From NCBI RefSeq assembly GCF_019264375.1, contig NZ_JAHVAI010000006.1, positions 79,231 through 143,230 on the forward strand: a stretch of DNA of 64,000 bases, in the 5' to 3' direction. The translations under genes and the position numbers were made by a program. Position 1 is the stretch's first letter. Each line of letters begins with the position of its first letter. Source of the DNA: Sedimentimonas flavescens. GTDB taxonomy: Bacteria; Pseudomonadota; Alphaproteobacteria; Rhodobacterales; Rhodobacteraceae. Below the pieces are notes generated by a model. It was not told the origin of the DNA, searched no databases, and saw only the letters and a list, made by a program, of their open reading frames with translations. This document shows, piece after piece, positions 27,040 through 35,711 of the stretch.

Positions 27040-27453
27040 TCACTCCTGCGGGGGAATACGGGCAAGGCTTTGCTTGCGGAAAATCACGGGGCGCTCGCGC
27101 CACGGCACAAGGCCGTCTTCGCTGGCGGCATAGGCGGCGGCGCCCTGAAGAATGTCGGCGGCATCGGCCGAGGTCATGCGGCCATAAACATAGGACCACT
27201 TGCCCGGCGAACTAAGCGCAACCGAGCAGCCGTTCGAACAGGCCGAGAGGCATTCGACAGGGCGGATCTCGACACCCTCGGGGGCACCGTGGCGCTCAAG
27301 CGCACGGTACAGCATGGTGCCCGCGCGCTCGTCGCTCGCGACATTCAGCGGGCAACCGGCGCAACCGCCATTCACGACCTTGTCGTTCGGGCAGCCATCG
27401 CAGACCGACTCCGAAGCGCGGCAAGTGGTGCAGACATGTAAAACGGCGCTCAT
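27040..27453 (-). CDS. DUF1636 family Cys-rich protein (long form)
   Basis: The 137-residue protein has ten cysteines, mostly N-terminal: CTTC, CDGCP and CAGCP, then ECLSACSNGCSVAL. The second part resembles thioredoxin-like [2Fe-2S] ferredoxins and is shared with the 105-residue protein at 14165-14482. It has an extra N-terminal CxxC-rich block and a longer C-terminus (PVIFRKQSLARIPP). The function is unknown. It is the first gene after a cobalamin riboswitch and directly precedes cobW, so a role in cobalt handling or electron supply to the corrin ring is plausible but unproven. The ATG follows AAAGGGG. Confidence 0.82.
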   Translation of the reverse strand: MSAVLHVCTTCRASESVCDGCPNDKVVNGGCAGCPLNVASDERAGTMLYRALERHGAPEGVEIRPVECLSACSNGCSVALSSPGKWSYVYGRMTSADAADILQGAAAYAASEDGLVPWRERPVIFRKQSLARIPPQE

Positions 27454-27549
27454 AGAGGCCCCTTTCGTGCGGCGACCGGGGCGCTGTCCAGAGGCGCGCC
27501 TATAGGGGCCGCCTGCCGGTTGCGGAACACCCCGTCCGCCCGTTCAAAT

Positions 27550-27745
27550 CCTTGCGCGGGCAGGTCTCCCGGCTTGCGGATCCCGGGCCCCCGAGGTGGG
27601 TAGGCCCATCGGTTGGCCCACCTTCCCGGCATCTGCCAGTGGTCGGGCCGACCTCTCCGGTCACGGTCGCGGGGGCGGCTGCGCTTCGGGTTTGGACGCC
27701 TCTCGGTCGCAAACCCTGTCGCATTCCCTCTTCACCTGTCATAGG
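27550..27745 (-). promoter_or_regulatory. Cobalamin riboswitch at the head of the main cob operon
   Basis: On the minus strand the B12 box AGCCGGGAGACCTGCC lies at 27559-27574. CCACTGG lies at about 27636-27642, and GCAGCCGCCCCCGCGACCGT further upstream. The general stem order matches the riboswitch at 13895-14105. It sits about 100 bases before the DUF1636-cobW-cobN run. The rest of the 357-base gap (27454-27810) holds the leader 3' part and the divergent cobO promoter region. No further gene is seen there. Confidence 0.9.
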
Positions 27746-27810
27746 ACAGGACCAGCGCGCCCTTTCCCTGAGACAGGCGCCCCCCTTTGTCAAGAACGAG
27801 GACCGCCGCA

Positions 27811-28437
27811 ATGACCACCGAAAGCGACGACCGCAAGGATTCCGACCGCCACGCCAGCAAGATGGCAAAGAAGAAGGCCGCGCGGGACAAGATCATGGCG
27901 ACGAAATCGGGCGAGAAGGGCCTGATCATCGTCCATACCGGGGCGGGCAAGGGCAAGTCCTCCTCGGGCTTCGGGATGATTCTTCGCTGCATCGCGCACG
28001 GGATGCCCTGCGCCGTCGTTCAGTTCATCAAGGGCGCCTGGGATACGGGCGAGCGCCGCCTGCTGACCGAAAACTTTGGCGATCTGTGCCAGTTCCACGC
28101 CATGGGCGAGGGCTTCACCTGGGAAACCCAGGACCGCGAGCGCGACATCGCCGCCGCTCGCGCGGGATGGGAAAAGGCCAAGGAGCTGATCCGCAACCCC
28201 GAGATCCGCATGGTCTTGCTCGATGAGATCAACATCGCGCTGCGCTACGATTACCTCGACCTAAACGAAGTGCTCGAGTTCCTGCGCACCGAGAAACCCG
28301 CCTTGACCCATGTCGTCCTGACCGGCCGCAATGCCGCCGAGGGCCTGATCGAGGCGGCTGATCTGGTGACGGAGATGACACTGATCAAGCATCCGTTCCG
28401 GTCAGGCGTAAAGGGCCAGCCCGGCGTCGAGTTCTAA
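27811..28437 (+). CDS. cobO: Cob(I)yrinic acid a,c-diamide adenosyltransferase CobO
   Basis: The 208-residue protein has the P-loop TGAGKGKSSS (about residues 43-52), VVQFIKGAWDTGER, MVLLDEINIALRYDYLDL and THVVLTGRNAAEGLIEAADL, all typical of CobO/BtuR. It transfers the adenosyl group of ATP to cobalt(I). The ATG at 27811 follows GAGGA; an open extension to 27787 has no better site. It is divergent from the riboswitch-led operon and has no riboswitch of its own. Confidence 0.95.
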   Translation: MTTESDDRKDSDRHASKMAKKKAARDKIMATKSGEKGLIIVHTGAGKGKSSSGFGMILRCIAHGMPCAVVQFIKGAWDTGERRLLTENFGDLCQFHAMGEGFTWETQDRERDIAAARAGWEKAKELIRNPEIRMVLLDEINIALRYDYLDLNEVLEFLRTEKPALTHVVLTGRNAAEGLIEAADLVTEMTLIKHPFRSGVKGQPGVEF

Positions 28438-28449
28438 GCGTCGAAGGCC

Positions 28450-28676
28450 GGGCCGGGGGCCAGCCCCCGGACCCCCGAGGTATTTCGACCAAGAAGAACG
28501 GAAAGGGTTTCTTAACCGTGATCGGCCAAGATGGTTTTGCGGTACAGGGAGAGGTCCCGATGACCGCCCAAGGAGAAAGCGCCGCGCCTCCCCCGCTTCG
28601 GCGGCCCGAGGTGCGGCGCCCAAATCTTCTCCCTTTCTTCTTGGCTGAAAATACCTCCGCCGGAGGCATCCGCAGT
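28450..28676. repeat. Inverted pair of intergenic repeat units between cobO and cobQ
   Basis: The 268-base gap has no convincing gene. At about 28450-28505 a GC hairpin (CCGGGGGCCAGCCCCCGG) is followed by GAGGTATTTCGACCAAGAAG. At about 28625-28676 the same element occurs inverted: read on the minus strand it is a CCTCCGGCGGAGG hairpin followed by a near-identical GAGGTATTTTCAGCCAAGAA. Similar GC-hairpin plus GTATTT...CCAAGAAG units are scattered between genes in Rhodobacterales genomes. The spacer between the copies shows no recognisable feature. Confidence 0.6.
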
Positions 28677-28705
28677 TTCAAACCGCGCAGCATCGGGAGG
28701 GTTTG

Positions 28706-30151
28706 ATGACGGCGATCATGATCCAGGGTGCAGGTTCAAACGTGGGCAAGTCGATGCTGGTGGCGGGGCTGTGCCGCGCAGCATTGCGGCGCGGGCGGAG
28801 TGTTGCGCCGTTCAAGCCGCAGAACATGTCAAATAACGCAGCGGTGACGGCGGACGGCGGCGAGATCGGGCGGGCGCAGGCCTTGCAGGCGCTGGCCTCT
28901 CGGCTTGAGCCTATCACCGATATGAACCCGATCCTGCTGAAGCCCGAAACCGATGTCGGGGCGCAGGTCGTGGTGCAGGGCAAGCGGCTCGCGACTGTCA
29001 AGGCGCGCGACTATGCGGCGCTCAAGCCTCAGTTGATGGGTGCGGTGCTGGAGAGTTTCAACCGGCTCAAGGCGATGCATGACCTTGTGATCGTCGAGGG
29101 GGCAGGCTCGCCCGCCGAGGTCAACCTGCGCGCGGGTGACATCGCCAATATGGGATTTGCGCGCGCCGCCGATGTCCCGGTGATCCTGGCGGGTGACATC
29201 GACCGCGGCGGGGTGATCGCGCAGATCGTGGGAACGCAGGCCGTGCTCGACCCAGAGGATGCGGCGATGATCGCCGGTTTCCTGATCAACAAGTTCCGTG
29301 GCGACCCGAGCCTGTTCGACGACGGCTACCGGCTGATCGAGGCGCGCACGGGCTGGCGCGGGTTCGGGGTTCTGCCCTGGTTTTCGCAAGCGCATAAGCT
29401 GCCTGCCGAGGATGCGCTCGACCTGCGATCCGGGCCCTCCTCAGGCGGGGTCAAGATCGCCTGCCTCGCGCTTTCACGCATCGCGAATTTCGACGACCTC
29501 GACCCGCTGAATGCCGAACCGGGAGTCGATATGGTCATGGTGCGCGCGGGCGAGACGATCCCCTGCGATGCGCAACTGGTGATCATTCCGGGTTCGAAAT
29601 CCACGCGGGGCGATCTGGAGTTTCTGCGTGCGCAGGGATGGGACATTGACCTCATGGCGCATTATCGGCGCGGCGGGCATGTGCTGGGCATCTGTGGCGG
29701 CTATCAGATGCTCGGCCGTGTCGTCCGCGACCCCGGCGGGATCGAGGGCGCTCCGGGCGAAACAGCAGGCCTCGGGCTGCTCGACGTCGCGACAGAAATG
29801 ACGCCCGACAAGCGCCTGACGCGCACGCGGGCGGTGCACGCGGCCTCGGGGCTGGAGGTTGAGGGCTATGAGATCCACATCGGCCGCACCGAAGGCCCGG
29901 ACCGCGCGCGGCCTTTCGCGCAGGTCGAGGGCCAGCCCGAGGGTGCGATCTCGGACTGCGGGCGGGTGACGGGCAGCTATCTGCACGGGCTCTTCGCCGC
30001 CGATGCTTTCCGCGCGGCTTTCCTTGGTCAGATCGGCATTGCCGCCTCGGGGCTCAGCCATTCGTCCGGGGTCGAGGCGGCGCTCGACGCGCTGGCCGAT
30101 CACGTCGAGGCGCATCTCGACGTTGCGGGGATCCTGGCGCTGGCGCGTTAG
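28706..30151 (+). CDS. cobQ: Cobyric acid synthase CobQ
   Basis: The 481-residue glutamine amidotransferase has an N-terminal ATP domain with [40 protein letters not shown] and [17 protein letters not shown]-terminal class I-like domain carries [14 protein letters not shown], nucleophile motif [10 protein letters not shown] and GSYLHGLFA. It amidates four side chains of adenosylcobyrinate a,c-diamide. The ATG at 28706 follows GGGAGG; a TTG three bases earlier is ignored. The TAG overlaps the convergent decarboxylase stop by three bases. Confidence 0.96.
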   Translation: MTAIMIQGAGSNVGKSMLVAGLCRAALRRGRSVAPFKPQNMSNNAAVTADGGEIGRAQALQALASRLEPITDMNPILLKPETDVGAQVVVQGKRLATVKARDYAALKPQLMGAVLESFNRLKAMHDLVIVEGAGSPAEVNLRAGDIANMGFARAADVPVILAGDIDRGGVIAQIVGTQAVLDPEDAAMIAGFLINKFRGDPSLFDDGYRLIEARTGWRGFGVLPWFSQAHKLPAEDALDLRSGPSSGGVKIACLALSRIANFDDLDPLNAEPGVDMVMVRAGETIPCDAQLVIIPGSKSTRGDLEFLRAQGWDIDLMAHYRRGGHVLGICGGYQMLGRVVRDPGGIEGAPGETAGLGLLDVATEMTPDKRLTRTRAVHAASGLEVEGYEIHIGRTEGPDRARPFAQVEGQPEGAISDCGRVTGSYLHGLFAADAFRAAFLGQIGIAASGLSHSSGVEAALDALADHVEAHLDVAGILALAR

Positions 30152-31098
30152 GTCAGTGCCGCTTGCAGGCGTTCCCATTCGGCGGGGGCGCCCGGCAGGC
30201 CAAGGCGGATCCAGCGGTCCGAATAGGGGAAGATGCGGCTCCAGACTTGCTGGCGCGCGAGTTGGTCTTGCGCCGATCGGGCGTCCGGCGTCGCGTAGGT
30301 GCGGAAAAGCGCGCAGCCGCCGACCAGGGACCAGCCCGCCTTTTCTGCCATCGCATCGATGCGGATGACCTCGGCTTCAAGCCGCGCGATGGTGTCGCGC
30401 CGCCAATCGGCATCAGCCAGCGCCGCGCAGCCGATCTCGATCGCCGCGCCCGAGACGGGCCAGGGGCCGGCCATATCCGAGAGGCGGGCGATAAGGCCCT
30501 CAGGGCCGAAGGCGAACCCTAGGCGCACCCCTGCAAGGCCCCAGAACTTGCCGAAGGAGCGCAGGACGAGGATCGGGCCGGGATCGGCGATCACGGAAAG
30601 CGCGGGCGTCGGGTCGGCGAAGCTCTCATCAACGATCAGTTGGCCTACCTGTTGCGCTAGCGCGCGCAGGGCCTCGGGCGCATGACTGCGCCCATCGGGG
30701 TTGTTCGGATTGACCACGATGGCCAGATCCGCACCCGCCAGATCCTCAAGAGCCGAAACCTCGGTGACACTCCAGCCCGCCGCACGCAGCGAGGCCGCAT
30801 GTTCGTTATAGGTGGGGGCCAGAACGCGGGCCTGACCGGGCGGCATAAGGCGCGGGATCAGTTGGATCGCCGCCTGCGCCCCGGCAAGAGCCACGCCCGG
30901 CGCCTTCGTTCCGAAAGCGGCTTGGGCGGTGCGCATCAGGCGCGCCTTGGCCTCGGCAGTGGGCAGCATGGTCCAGGCCTCGGGCGGCAGGGCAGGCACC
31001 GGATAGGGCACGCGGTTGATGCCGGTCGAGAGGTCGATCCAGTCATCCCCGCCGTAATGGGCCTTGGCCCAGTCGATATTCCCACCGTGATCGCGCAT
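30148..31098 (-). CDS. cobC: L-threonine-O-3-phosphate decarboxylase (CobC of P. denitrificans, CobD of Salmonella)
   Basis: The 316-residue fold type I PLP enzyme starts [16 protein letters not shown] and [15 protein letters not shown]. It has the conserved [10 protein letters not shown] and [12 protein letters not shown], and the PLP-lysine motif [16 protein letters not shown]. It makes (R)-1-aminopropan-2-ol phosphate, the linker precursor. The ATG at 31098 overlaps the cbiB stop by one base (TGATG); the GTG just before it could also start. Its neighbour bluE makes the substrate, so three successive linker steps are coded together. Confidence 0.92.
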   Translation of the reverse strand: MRDHGGNIDWAKAHYGGDDWIDLSTGINRVPYPVPALPPEAWTMLPTAEAKARLMRTAQAAFGTKAPGVALAGAQAAIQLIPRLMPPGQARVLAPTYNEHAASLRAAGWSVTEVSALEDLAGADLAIVVNPNNPDGRSHAPEALRALAQQVGQLIVDESFADPTPALSVIADPGPILVLRSFGKFWGLAGVRLGFAFGPEGLIARLSDMAGPWPVSGAAIEIGCAALADADWRRDTIARLEAEVIRIDAMAEKAGWSLVGGCALFRTYATPDARSAQDQLARQQVWSRIFPYSDRWIRLGLPGAPAEWERLQAALT

Positions 31099-32036
31099 CA
31101 CATCCCCAGCACCGCCAGCGCCCCGATCAGCGCGGTCAGACCCAACATCGTGCGGCGGTAAAGCGCAAGTCCCCGGTCAAGGTCAACCGCCCTCGGATCG
31201 GGGCAGGCGCCGTTCACCCAAGGCTCCTCGGCCACGCGGTCGGCGTAGATGCGGGGGCCCGACAGCCGCACGCCAAGCGCCCCGGCCATGGCCGCCTCGG
31301 GCCAGCCCGCATTGGGCGAGCGGTGATGGCGCGCATCGCGCATCATGCAGGCCAGCGCCCGACCCGCGCGCCCCGAGGCCAGCGCGAACAAAAGCCCGCT
31401 GAGCCGCGCCGGGATCAGGTTCACCAGATCGTCGATCCGGGCCGAGGCCCAGCCGAATTCCTCATGGCGCGGGGTGCGATGACCGATCATCGAATCGAGC
31501 GTGTTGATCGCCTTGTAGGCCGCAATCCCCGGCAGCCCCGCCACCACGCCCCAGAACAGCGGCGCCACAATCCCGTCGGAGCTGTTCTCGGCGAGGCTTT
31601 CCAGCGCGGCGCGGGCGACGCCGGCCTCGTCCAGACGGCTCGGGTCGCGGCCGACGATCATTGACACTGCATGGCGCGCGGCGGGCAGATCGCCCGCCAC
31701 CAAGGGGCGCGCAACCGCGACGACATGGTCATGCATCGAGCGCAGCGCCACCAGCGGCCAGGCCAGAATGCCGCCCAGAAGAATACCCGGCCAACCCTGC
31801 GGCAGGGCCAATTGCACGGCCAAGGCGATCCCCCCGGTCAGCCCGATGACAAGCAGGGCCGCCGCCACCCCGCGCAGACGGCGTGCAGGCCCCTCGCGGT
31901 TCCAGCTGCGGTCAAGCCAGCCGATCAGCGCGCCGATCCAGGTCACCGGATGACCGATCCGTGCGTAAAGCGCATTCGGCCAGCCGAAGGCCAGATCGCA
32001 ACCGATAGCGACCAGTATCATCGCGGCGAAACTCAT
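31098..32036 (-). CDS. cobD: Adenosylcobinamide-phosphate synthase CbiB/CobD
   Basis: The 312-residue membrane protein has several hydrophobic helices and family motifs HPVTWIGALIGWLDR, IVGRDPSRLDE, ARAALESLAENSSDGIVAPL, AYKAINTLDSMIGHR and NAGWPEAAMAGALGVRL. It attaches the aminopropanol linker to adenosylcobyric acid. The ATG at 32036 overlaps the bluE stop by four bases; an in-frame upstream extension lies inside bluE and is not used. Confidence 0.94.
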   Translation of the reverse strand: MSFAAMILVAIGCDLAFGWPNALYARIGHPVTWIGALIGWLDRSWNREGPARRLRGVAAALLVIGLTGGIALAVQLALPQGWPGILLGGILAWPLVALRSMHDHVVAVARPLVAGDLPAARHAVSMIVGRDPSRLDEAGVARAALESLAENSSDGIVAPLFWGVVAGLPGIAAYKAINTLDSMIGHRTPRHEEFGWASARIDDLVNLIPARLSGLLFALASGRAGRALACMMRDARHHRSPNAGWPEAAMAGALGVRLSGPRIYADRVAEEPWVNGACPDPRAVDLDRGLALYRRTMLGLTALIGALAVLGM

Positions 32037-32821
32037 GCCGAGCCTCCGCGAAACTGGATCACACCGCGCAGACCCGCATCGCGCAGCATCTGCGCAGCGC
32101 CAGCCGGAACGCATCCCGGCGCAAAGATCAGCCCGCGCGCCGCGCCGGTATGGGCGATGCAGTAGCCAAGTGCCCCTGCACGCCGCGCAAGTTCGGCCGT
32201 CGGATCGCCCGAGGGGCCACGCAGCGCCAGCGTCCGCGCGGCGCTTTCCGAGGCGAGCGTGGCGAACCCGGCAAGATCACTTGTCCCGCTCCAGACCTGC
32301 ACGAGATCGGCAATGTCCGGAAAGTCGCTGTCCGTTGCGATGGTGCGCCTTGGCGCCCCCCAAAGGCCACCGATCATCTCGAAGCACGGCACGGGCGGCA
32401 GCGACGCAAGGCATCGCCCCTGACGCGAGGCCCAGAGCATCCGCTCGGGGCGCACGAACATCAGCGGGTCCGAGGCGCCCTCGACATCAATACAGGCCGC
32501 CGCCAGATCCTGAGGGTGCCCGCGCCAGCCAGCCAGCAACGCCAGCGCAACGAGGCTCGCCGTCGAAACGCCGGTGCCGCAGCCGGGCTCAGCCAGCGGG
32601 TGCAGGGCAAAATACCCGCGCGGGCGCAGGTTCAACCGCGCCAGCATCTGCCGCGCCAGCACCGGGGTCAGAAGCCCACCATGCAGGTTCAGCCCCGCGC
32701 GCGGCGCGGATTGCCCGCGCACCCCAAGCGCCGGGCACGGCACCGAGATCAGCGCAACCGGACCCGAAGGCCCCATCCGCCCCTGAAGGAACTCTCCGAA
32801 ATGGCCTGGCACATGGATCAC
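32033..32821 (-). CDS. bluE: BluE-type L-threonine kinase (GHMP-like)
   Basis: The 262-residue protein has the GHMP-kinase-like start IHVPGHFGEFLQGRMGPSGP and the ATP-loop region GCGTGVSTASLVALAL (about residues 80-95). The C-terminal part, AHTGAARGLIFAPGC, is also PduX-like. BluE phosphorylates L-threonine for the B12 linker in Rhodobacterales, replacing PduX. The start is GTG, overlapping the phosphatase stop by four bases (GTGA). Position directly before cbiB and the threonine-phosphate decarboxylase agrees with the role. Confidence 0.88.
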   Translation of the reverse strand: MIHVPGHFGEFLQGRMGPSGPVALISVPCPALGVRGQSAPRAGLNLHGGLLTPVLARQMLARLNLRPRGYFALHPLAEPGCGTGVSTASLVALALLAGWRGHPQDLAAACIDVEGASDPLMFVRPERMLWASRQGRCLASLPPVPCFEMIGGLWGAPRRTIATDSDFPDIADLVQVWSGTSDLAGFATLASESAARTLALRGPSGDPTAELARRAGALGYCIAHTGAARGLIFAPGCVPAGAAQMLRDAGLRGVIQFRGGSA

Positions 32822-33396
32822 GCGAACACCCGATTAACCTCGGCCACCGACCAGCCGCCGCGCGGATGAACCTGCACCCGCGTCAGCGACAATGGCGCGA
32901 TCTGAAACGCAAGACCGCCCGGAACCGACCCCGTCGCCAGCGCCAGCGCCACCCGCACGATCCCGGCATGGGCGACGATGGCCACCTGCCCGCCGCGCCC
33001 GCCGACATCGTGCAGGGCCGGGGCGATGCGCGCGTGCAGATCGGCAAAGCTCTCACCCTGCGGCGGTCGGTGCTCGGCCAGCTCGGCCGTCGAAAGCGCG
33101 CCAATGTCGGGCAGATCGCCGAAGGGCAGCCCCTCCCAAGCACCGAAGTCCTGCTCCCAGAACCTTGGATCGGTCTGTCCGGTCAACTCGGGCCAGAGGG
33201 TGCCCGCCGTCTGCTGGCAACGCAACGCGGGGCTGACCACAAGCGCAGGCGGCACGCCCAGGGCCGCGCGCATCCCGGCGAAGGCCGCCGCATCCGAGCA
33301 ATCCGCCGGAACGTCCCTGCGCCCCGCCAATCGCCCGCCATTGATCTGCGGCGCATGCCGGATCAAAAGCAGTTCGGTCGCCTCCTCACGGGCCAT
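32818..33396 (-). CDS. Histidine phosphatase family protein, probable alpha-ribazole phosphatase
   Basis: The 192-residue phosphoglycerate-mutase-like protein has the phosphohistidine motif LLIRHAPQ (RHA in place of the usual RHG), SPALRCQQTAG, FGAWEGLPFGDL and the second catalytic histidine in VAHAGIVRVALAL. Salmonella CobC, which removes the 5' phosphate in nucleotide-loop assembly, belongs to this family. It opens the minus-strand operon with bluE-cbiB-decarboxylase and faces cobP/U. Substrate assignment is from context. Confidence 0.85.
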   Translation of the reverse strand: MAREEATELLLIRHAPQINGGRLAGRRDVPADCSDAAAFAGMRAALGVPPALVVSPALRCQQTAGTLWPELTGQTDPRFWEQDFGAWEGLPFGDLPDIGALSTAELAEHRPPQGESFADLHARIAPALHDVGGRGGQVAIVAHAGIVRVALALATGSVPGGLAFQIAPLSLTRVQVHPRGGWSVAEVNRVFA

Positions 33397-33463
33397 GGTC
33401 GCATTTCTCCTTCCGTCTCAGCGCCGTTTCTGCTTTGTCAGCGCGCAAGGAACAAGAGGCACG

Positions 33464-33967
33464 ATGACTCGCATCATTCTGGTCACTGGCGGCGCCCGCT
33501 CGGGCAAAAGCCGTATCGCGGAGGAGCGGACGCTCGCATTCGGGCGCCCGGCCAGTTATATCGCGACCGCCCAAGCCTTTGACAGCGAAATGGAAAAGCG
33601 CATCGCAACGCATCAGGAACGGCGCGGCGCGGAATGGGTGACCCATGCCGAACCGCTCGATCTGGTCGGCGCGCTCAGCCTGACCGAGGGCCAGCCGCGA
33701 CTGGTCGATTGTCTGACACTGTGGCTGACAAACCTGATGCTAGGCGGCCATGACTGGCAATCGGCGGGGCGCGAACTGGTCGCGGCCCTGCCCCGGCAAG
33801 CCAGCCCCGTGGTTCTGGTCACCAATGAAATCGGCGCCGGGATCGTGCCCGAAAACAAGCTTGCCCGAGACTTCCGCGATGCCGCGGGTCTTCTTAACCA
33901 ATGGGTCGCGGCAGTGGCGGACGAAGTCACGCTTGCCGTCGCGGGCCTGCCACTGAAAGTAAAGTGA
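33464..33967 (+). CDS. cobU: Adenosylcobinamide kinase / guanylyltransferase (CobP/CobU)
   Basis: The 167-residue protein starts RIILVTGGARSGKSRIAEER with a P-loop (GGARSGKS), then SYIATAQAFDSEMEKRIATH (the guanylylated histidine region), LVDCLTLWLTNLML and LVTNEIGAGIVPENKLAR. It phosphorylates and guanylylates adenosylcobinamide. The ATG at 33464 has AGAGG five bases upstream; a long open extension upstream is antisense to the phosphatase and rejected. It overlaps cobT by one base (TGATG). Confidence 0.95.
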   Translation: MTRIILVTGGARSGKSRIAEERTLAFGRPASYIATAQAFDSEMEKRIATHQERRGAEWVTHAEPLDLVGALSLTEGQPRLVDCLTLWLTNLMLGGHDWQSAGRELVAALPRQASPVVLVTNEIGAGIVPENKLARDFRDAAGLLNQWVAAVADEVTLAVAGLPLKVK

Positions 33968-34971
33968 TGCGCTTCGAGTCCCTGTCCCAGATCGCCACCT
34001 TGGCAAACACCCTGCCCGCCGGCGATGCCGCCGCCCGCGCTGCTGCCCTTGCCCGGCAAAATAGCCTGACCAAGCCCCCGGGATCGCTTGGCCGACTTGA
34101 GGAACTGGCGCTGTTCATGGCCGAATGGCGCGGCACCGACCGCCCGGCGATCACCAAGGCGCAGGCGCTGGTCTTTGCCGGCAACCATGGCATTTGCGCG
34201 CAGGGCGTGAACCCCTATCCGCAGGCCGTGACCGCGCAGATGGTGGCGAATTTCGAACATGGCGGCGCGGCGATCAACCAGCTTTGCCGCGCGAATGGCG
34301 CCGATCTGAGCGTGGTCGCGCTCGATCTGGACAATCCCACGGCCGACTTCACCACCGGCCCCGCGATGACCGAGGCCGAAACGCTCGACGCGATGAACCG
34401 TGGCGCGGCAGCGGTGGACAGCGGCGCCGATGTGCTGATCCTGGGCGAGATGGGCATCGGTAACTCGACGATCGCGGCGGCGCTCACCTCGGCGCTGTTC
34501 GACGCGACGCCTGCCGATTGGGTCGGGCCGGGCACCGGCTCGGACGCGGAAGGGATTCGCCGCAAGATCGTGGCTATCGAGAAGGGCCTTGCGCTGCACG
34601 GCGGTCAGAACGCCATGGCAACGCTGGCCGCCCTTGGCGGGCGCGAACAGGCGGCGATCTGCGGTGCGGTTCTCGCGGCGCGCGCCGCGCGTATTCCGGT
34701 GATCCTTGATGGCTTCATCTGCACCGCCGCCGCCGCGACCCTGCATGCCGCCGATCCGCGCCTGCTTGATCATTGCGTGGTCGGCCATGCCTCGGCCGAG
34801 CCGGGCCACCGCCGCCTGCTGGCCGCCATCGACAAGAAAGCCATCGTCGAGTTCGACATGCGCCTTGGCGAAGGCTCGGGCGCGGCACTGGCGCTTGGTA
34901 TCCTGCGCGCGGCGCTGGAGTGCCACAACGGCATGGCCACCTTCGGTGAGGCGGGGGTCTCCGAGGCATGA
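33967..34971 (+). CDS. cobT: Nicotinate-nucleotide-dimethylbenzimidazole phosphoribosyltransferase
   Basis: The 334-residue protein has the family segments LTKPPGSLGRLEELALFMAE, VFAGNHGICAQGVNPYPQAV, ILGEMGIGNSTIAAAL, DWVGPGTGSD and FDMRLGEGSGAALALGIL. It makes alpha-ribazole phosphate from 5,6-dimethylbenzimidazole and nicotinate mononucleotide. This is CobT in E. coli naming (CobU in P. denitrificans) and not the chelatase subunit CobT. It overlaps cobU by one base and cobS by four. Confidence 0.95.
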   Translation: MRFESLSQIATLANTLPAGDAAARAAALARQNSLTKPPGSLGRLEELALFMAEWRGTDRPAITKAQALVFAGNHGICAQGVNPYPQAVTAQMVANFEHGGAAINQLCRANGADLSVVALDLDNPTADFTTGPAMTEAETLDAMNRGAAAVDSGADVLILGEMGIGNSTIAAALTSALFDATPADWVGPGTGSDAEGIRRKIVAIEKGLALHGGQNAMATLAALGGREQAAICGAVLAARAARIPVILDGFICTAAAATLHAADPRLLDHCVVGHASAEPGHRRLLAAIDKKAIVEFDMRLGEGSGAALALGILRAALECHNGMATFGEAGVSEA

Positions 34972-35711
34972 TCCGCGCGGCGCTTGGACAGGTGCAACTG
35001 GCGGTGATGCTGCTCACGCGGCTGCCCGCCGGACGCCTGCCCGAGCCCGCGCCCTCGATGGGCGCCAGTGCCTGGGCCTTTCCGCTGGCCGGGCTGGCGG
35101 TGGGTGCGATTGCTGCGGTTGTTCTAAGCGGCGCCTTGGCGCTTGGGCTGCCGCCCATGCTGGCGGCGGGGCTTGCGCTGGCGGCGCAGATCGCCGCAAC
35201 CGGCGCGCTGCACGAGGACGGTCTGGCCGATGTCTGCGACGGGTTCTGGGGCGGCCATGACCCCGCCCGGCGGCTGGAGATCATGCGCGACTCCCGCATC
35301 GGCTCTTATGGCACGCTTGGCCTGATCCTGTCGGTCGGGCTGCGCTGGCAGGCGCTCAGCCTGCTGGCAACAACAGCCCACCCTTGGCTTGCGATTATTG
35401 CCGTTGCGATGACCAGCCGCGTGGCCTCTGCCGCGCTGTTGGCCGCGATGCCGCCCGCCCGCAGTGACGGGCTTGGCCGCGCAGCCAGTGGCGTCACCGC
35501 CCGTGCCGCGATCATCGCCGCCGTGATCGCAGTGCTACCCGCACTGGCCGTTCCCGGCATGGGCGCGGCCATCGCCGTTCAGATCGTGCTCGGCCTCAGC
35601 CTCGCCGCCCTCGCCCGGCGCAAGATCGGTGGGCAGACCGGCGACGTTCTGGGCACCGCGCAGCAACTGGCCGAGATCGGCGCGCTCCTGACCCTCGCCG
35701 CCCGCGCCTAG
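34968..35711 (+). CDS. cobS: Adenosylcobinamide-GDP ribazoletransferase (CobS/CobV)
   Basis: The 247-residue polytopic membrane protein has the motifs [39 protein letters not shown] and [14 protein letters not shown], ending with [16 protein letters not shown]. It joins adenosylcobinamide-GDP to alpha-ribazole, the final assembly step. This is not the chelatase CobS. It is coupled to cobT by a four-base overlap. Its TAG overlaps the convergent tex stop by three bases. Confidence 0.94.
   Translation: MIRAALGQVQLAVMLLTRLPAGRLPEPAPSMGASAWAFPLAGLAVGAIAAVVLSGALALGLPPMLAAGLALAAQIAATGALHEDGLADVCDGFWGGHDPARRLEIMRDSRIGSYGTLGLILSVGLRWQALSLLATTAHPWLAIIAVAMTSRVASAALLAAMPPARSDGLGRAASGVTARAAIIAAVIAVLPALAVPGMGAAIAVQIVLGLSLAALARRKIGGQTGDVLGTAQQLAEIGALLTLAARA

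Noticed and set aside
28518..28706. Small open frame between cobO and cobQ
   Set aside because: It covers the inverted repeat unit and has no ribosome site or homology; its translation is a by-product of the repeat.
32978..33463. Upstream extension of cobP/U
   Set aside because: It is antisense to the histidine phosphatase, and a good ribosome site precedes the ATG at 33464.
34968..35711. Reading cobS and cobT here as the CobN chelatase subunits
   Set aside because: The proteins are the ribazoletransferase and the phosphoribosyltransferase; the shared symbols come from two naming systems, and no AAA+ motifs are present.
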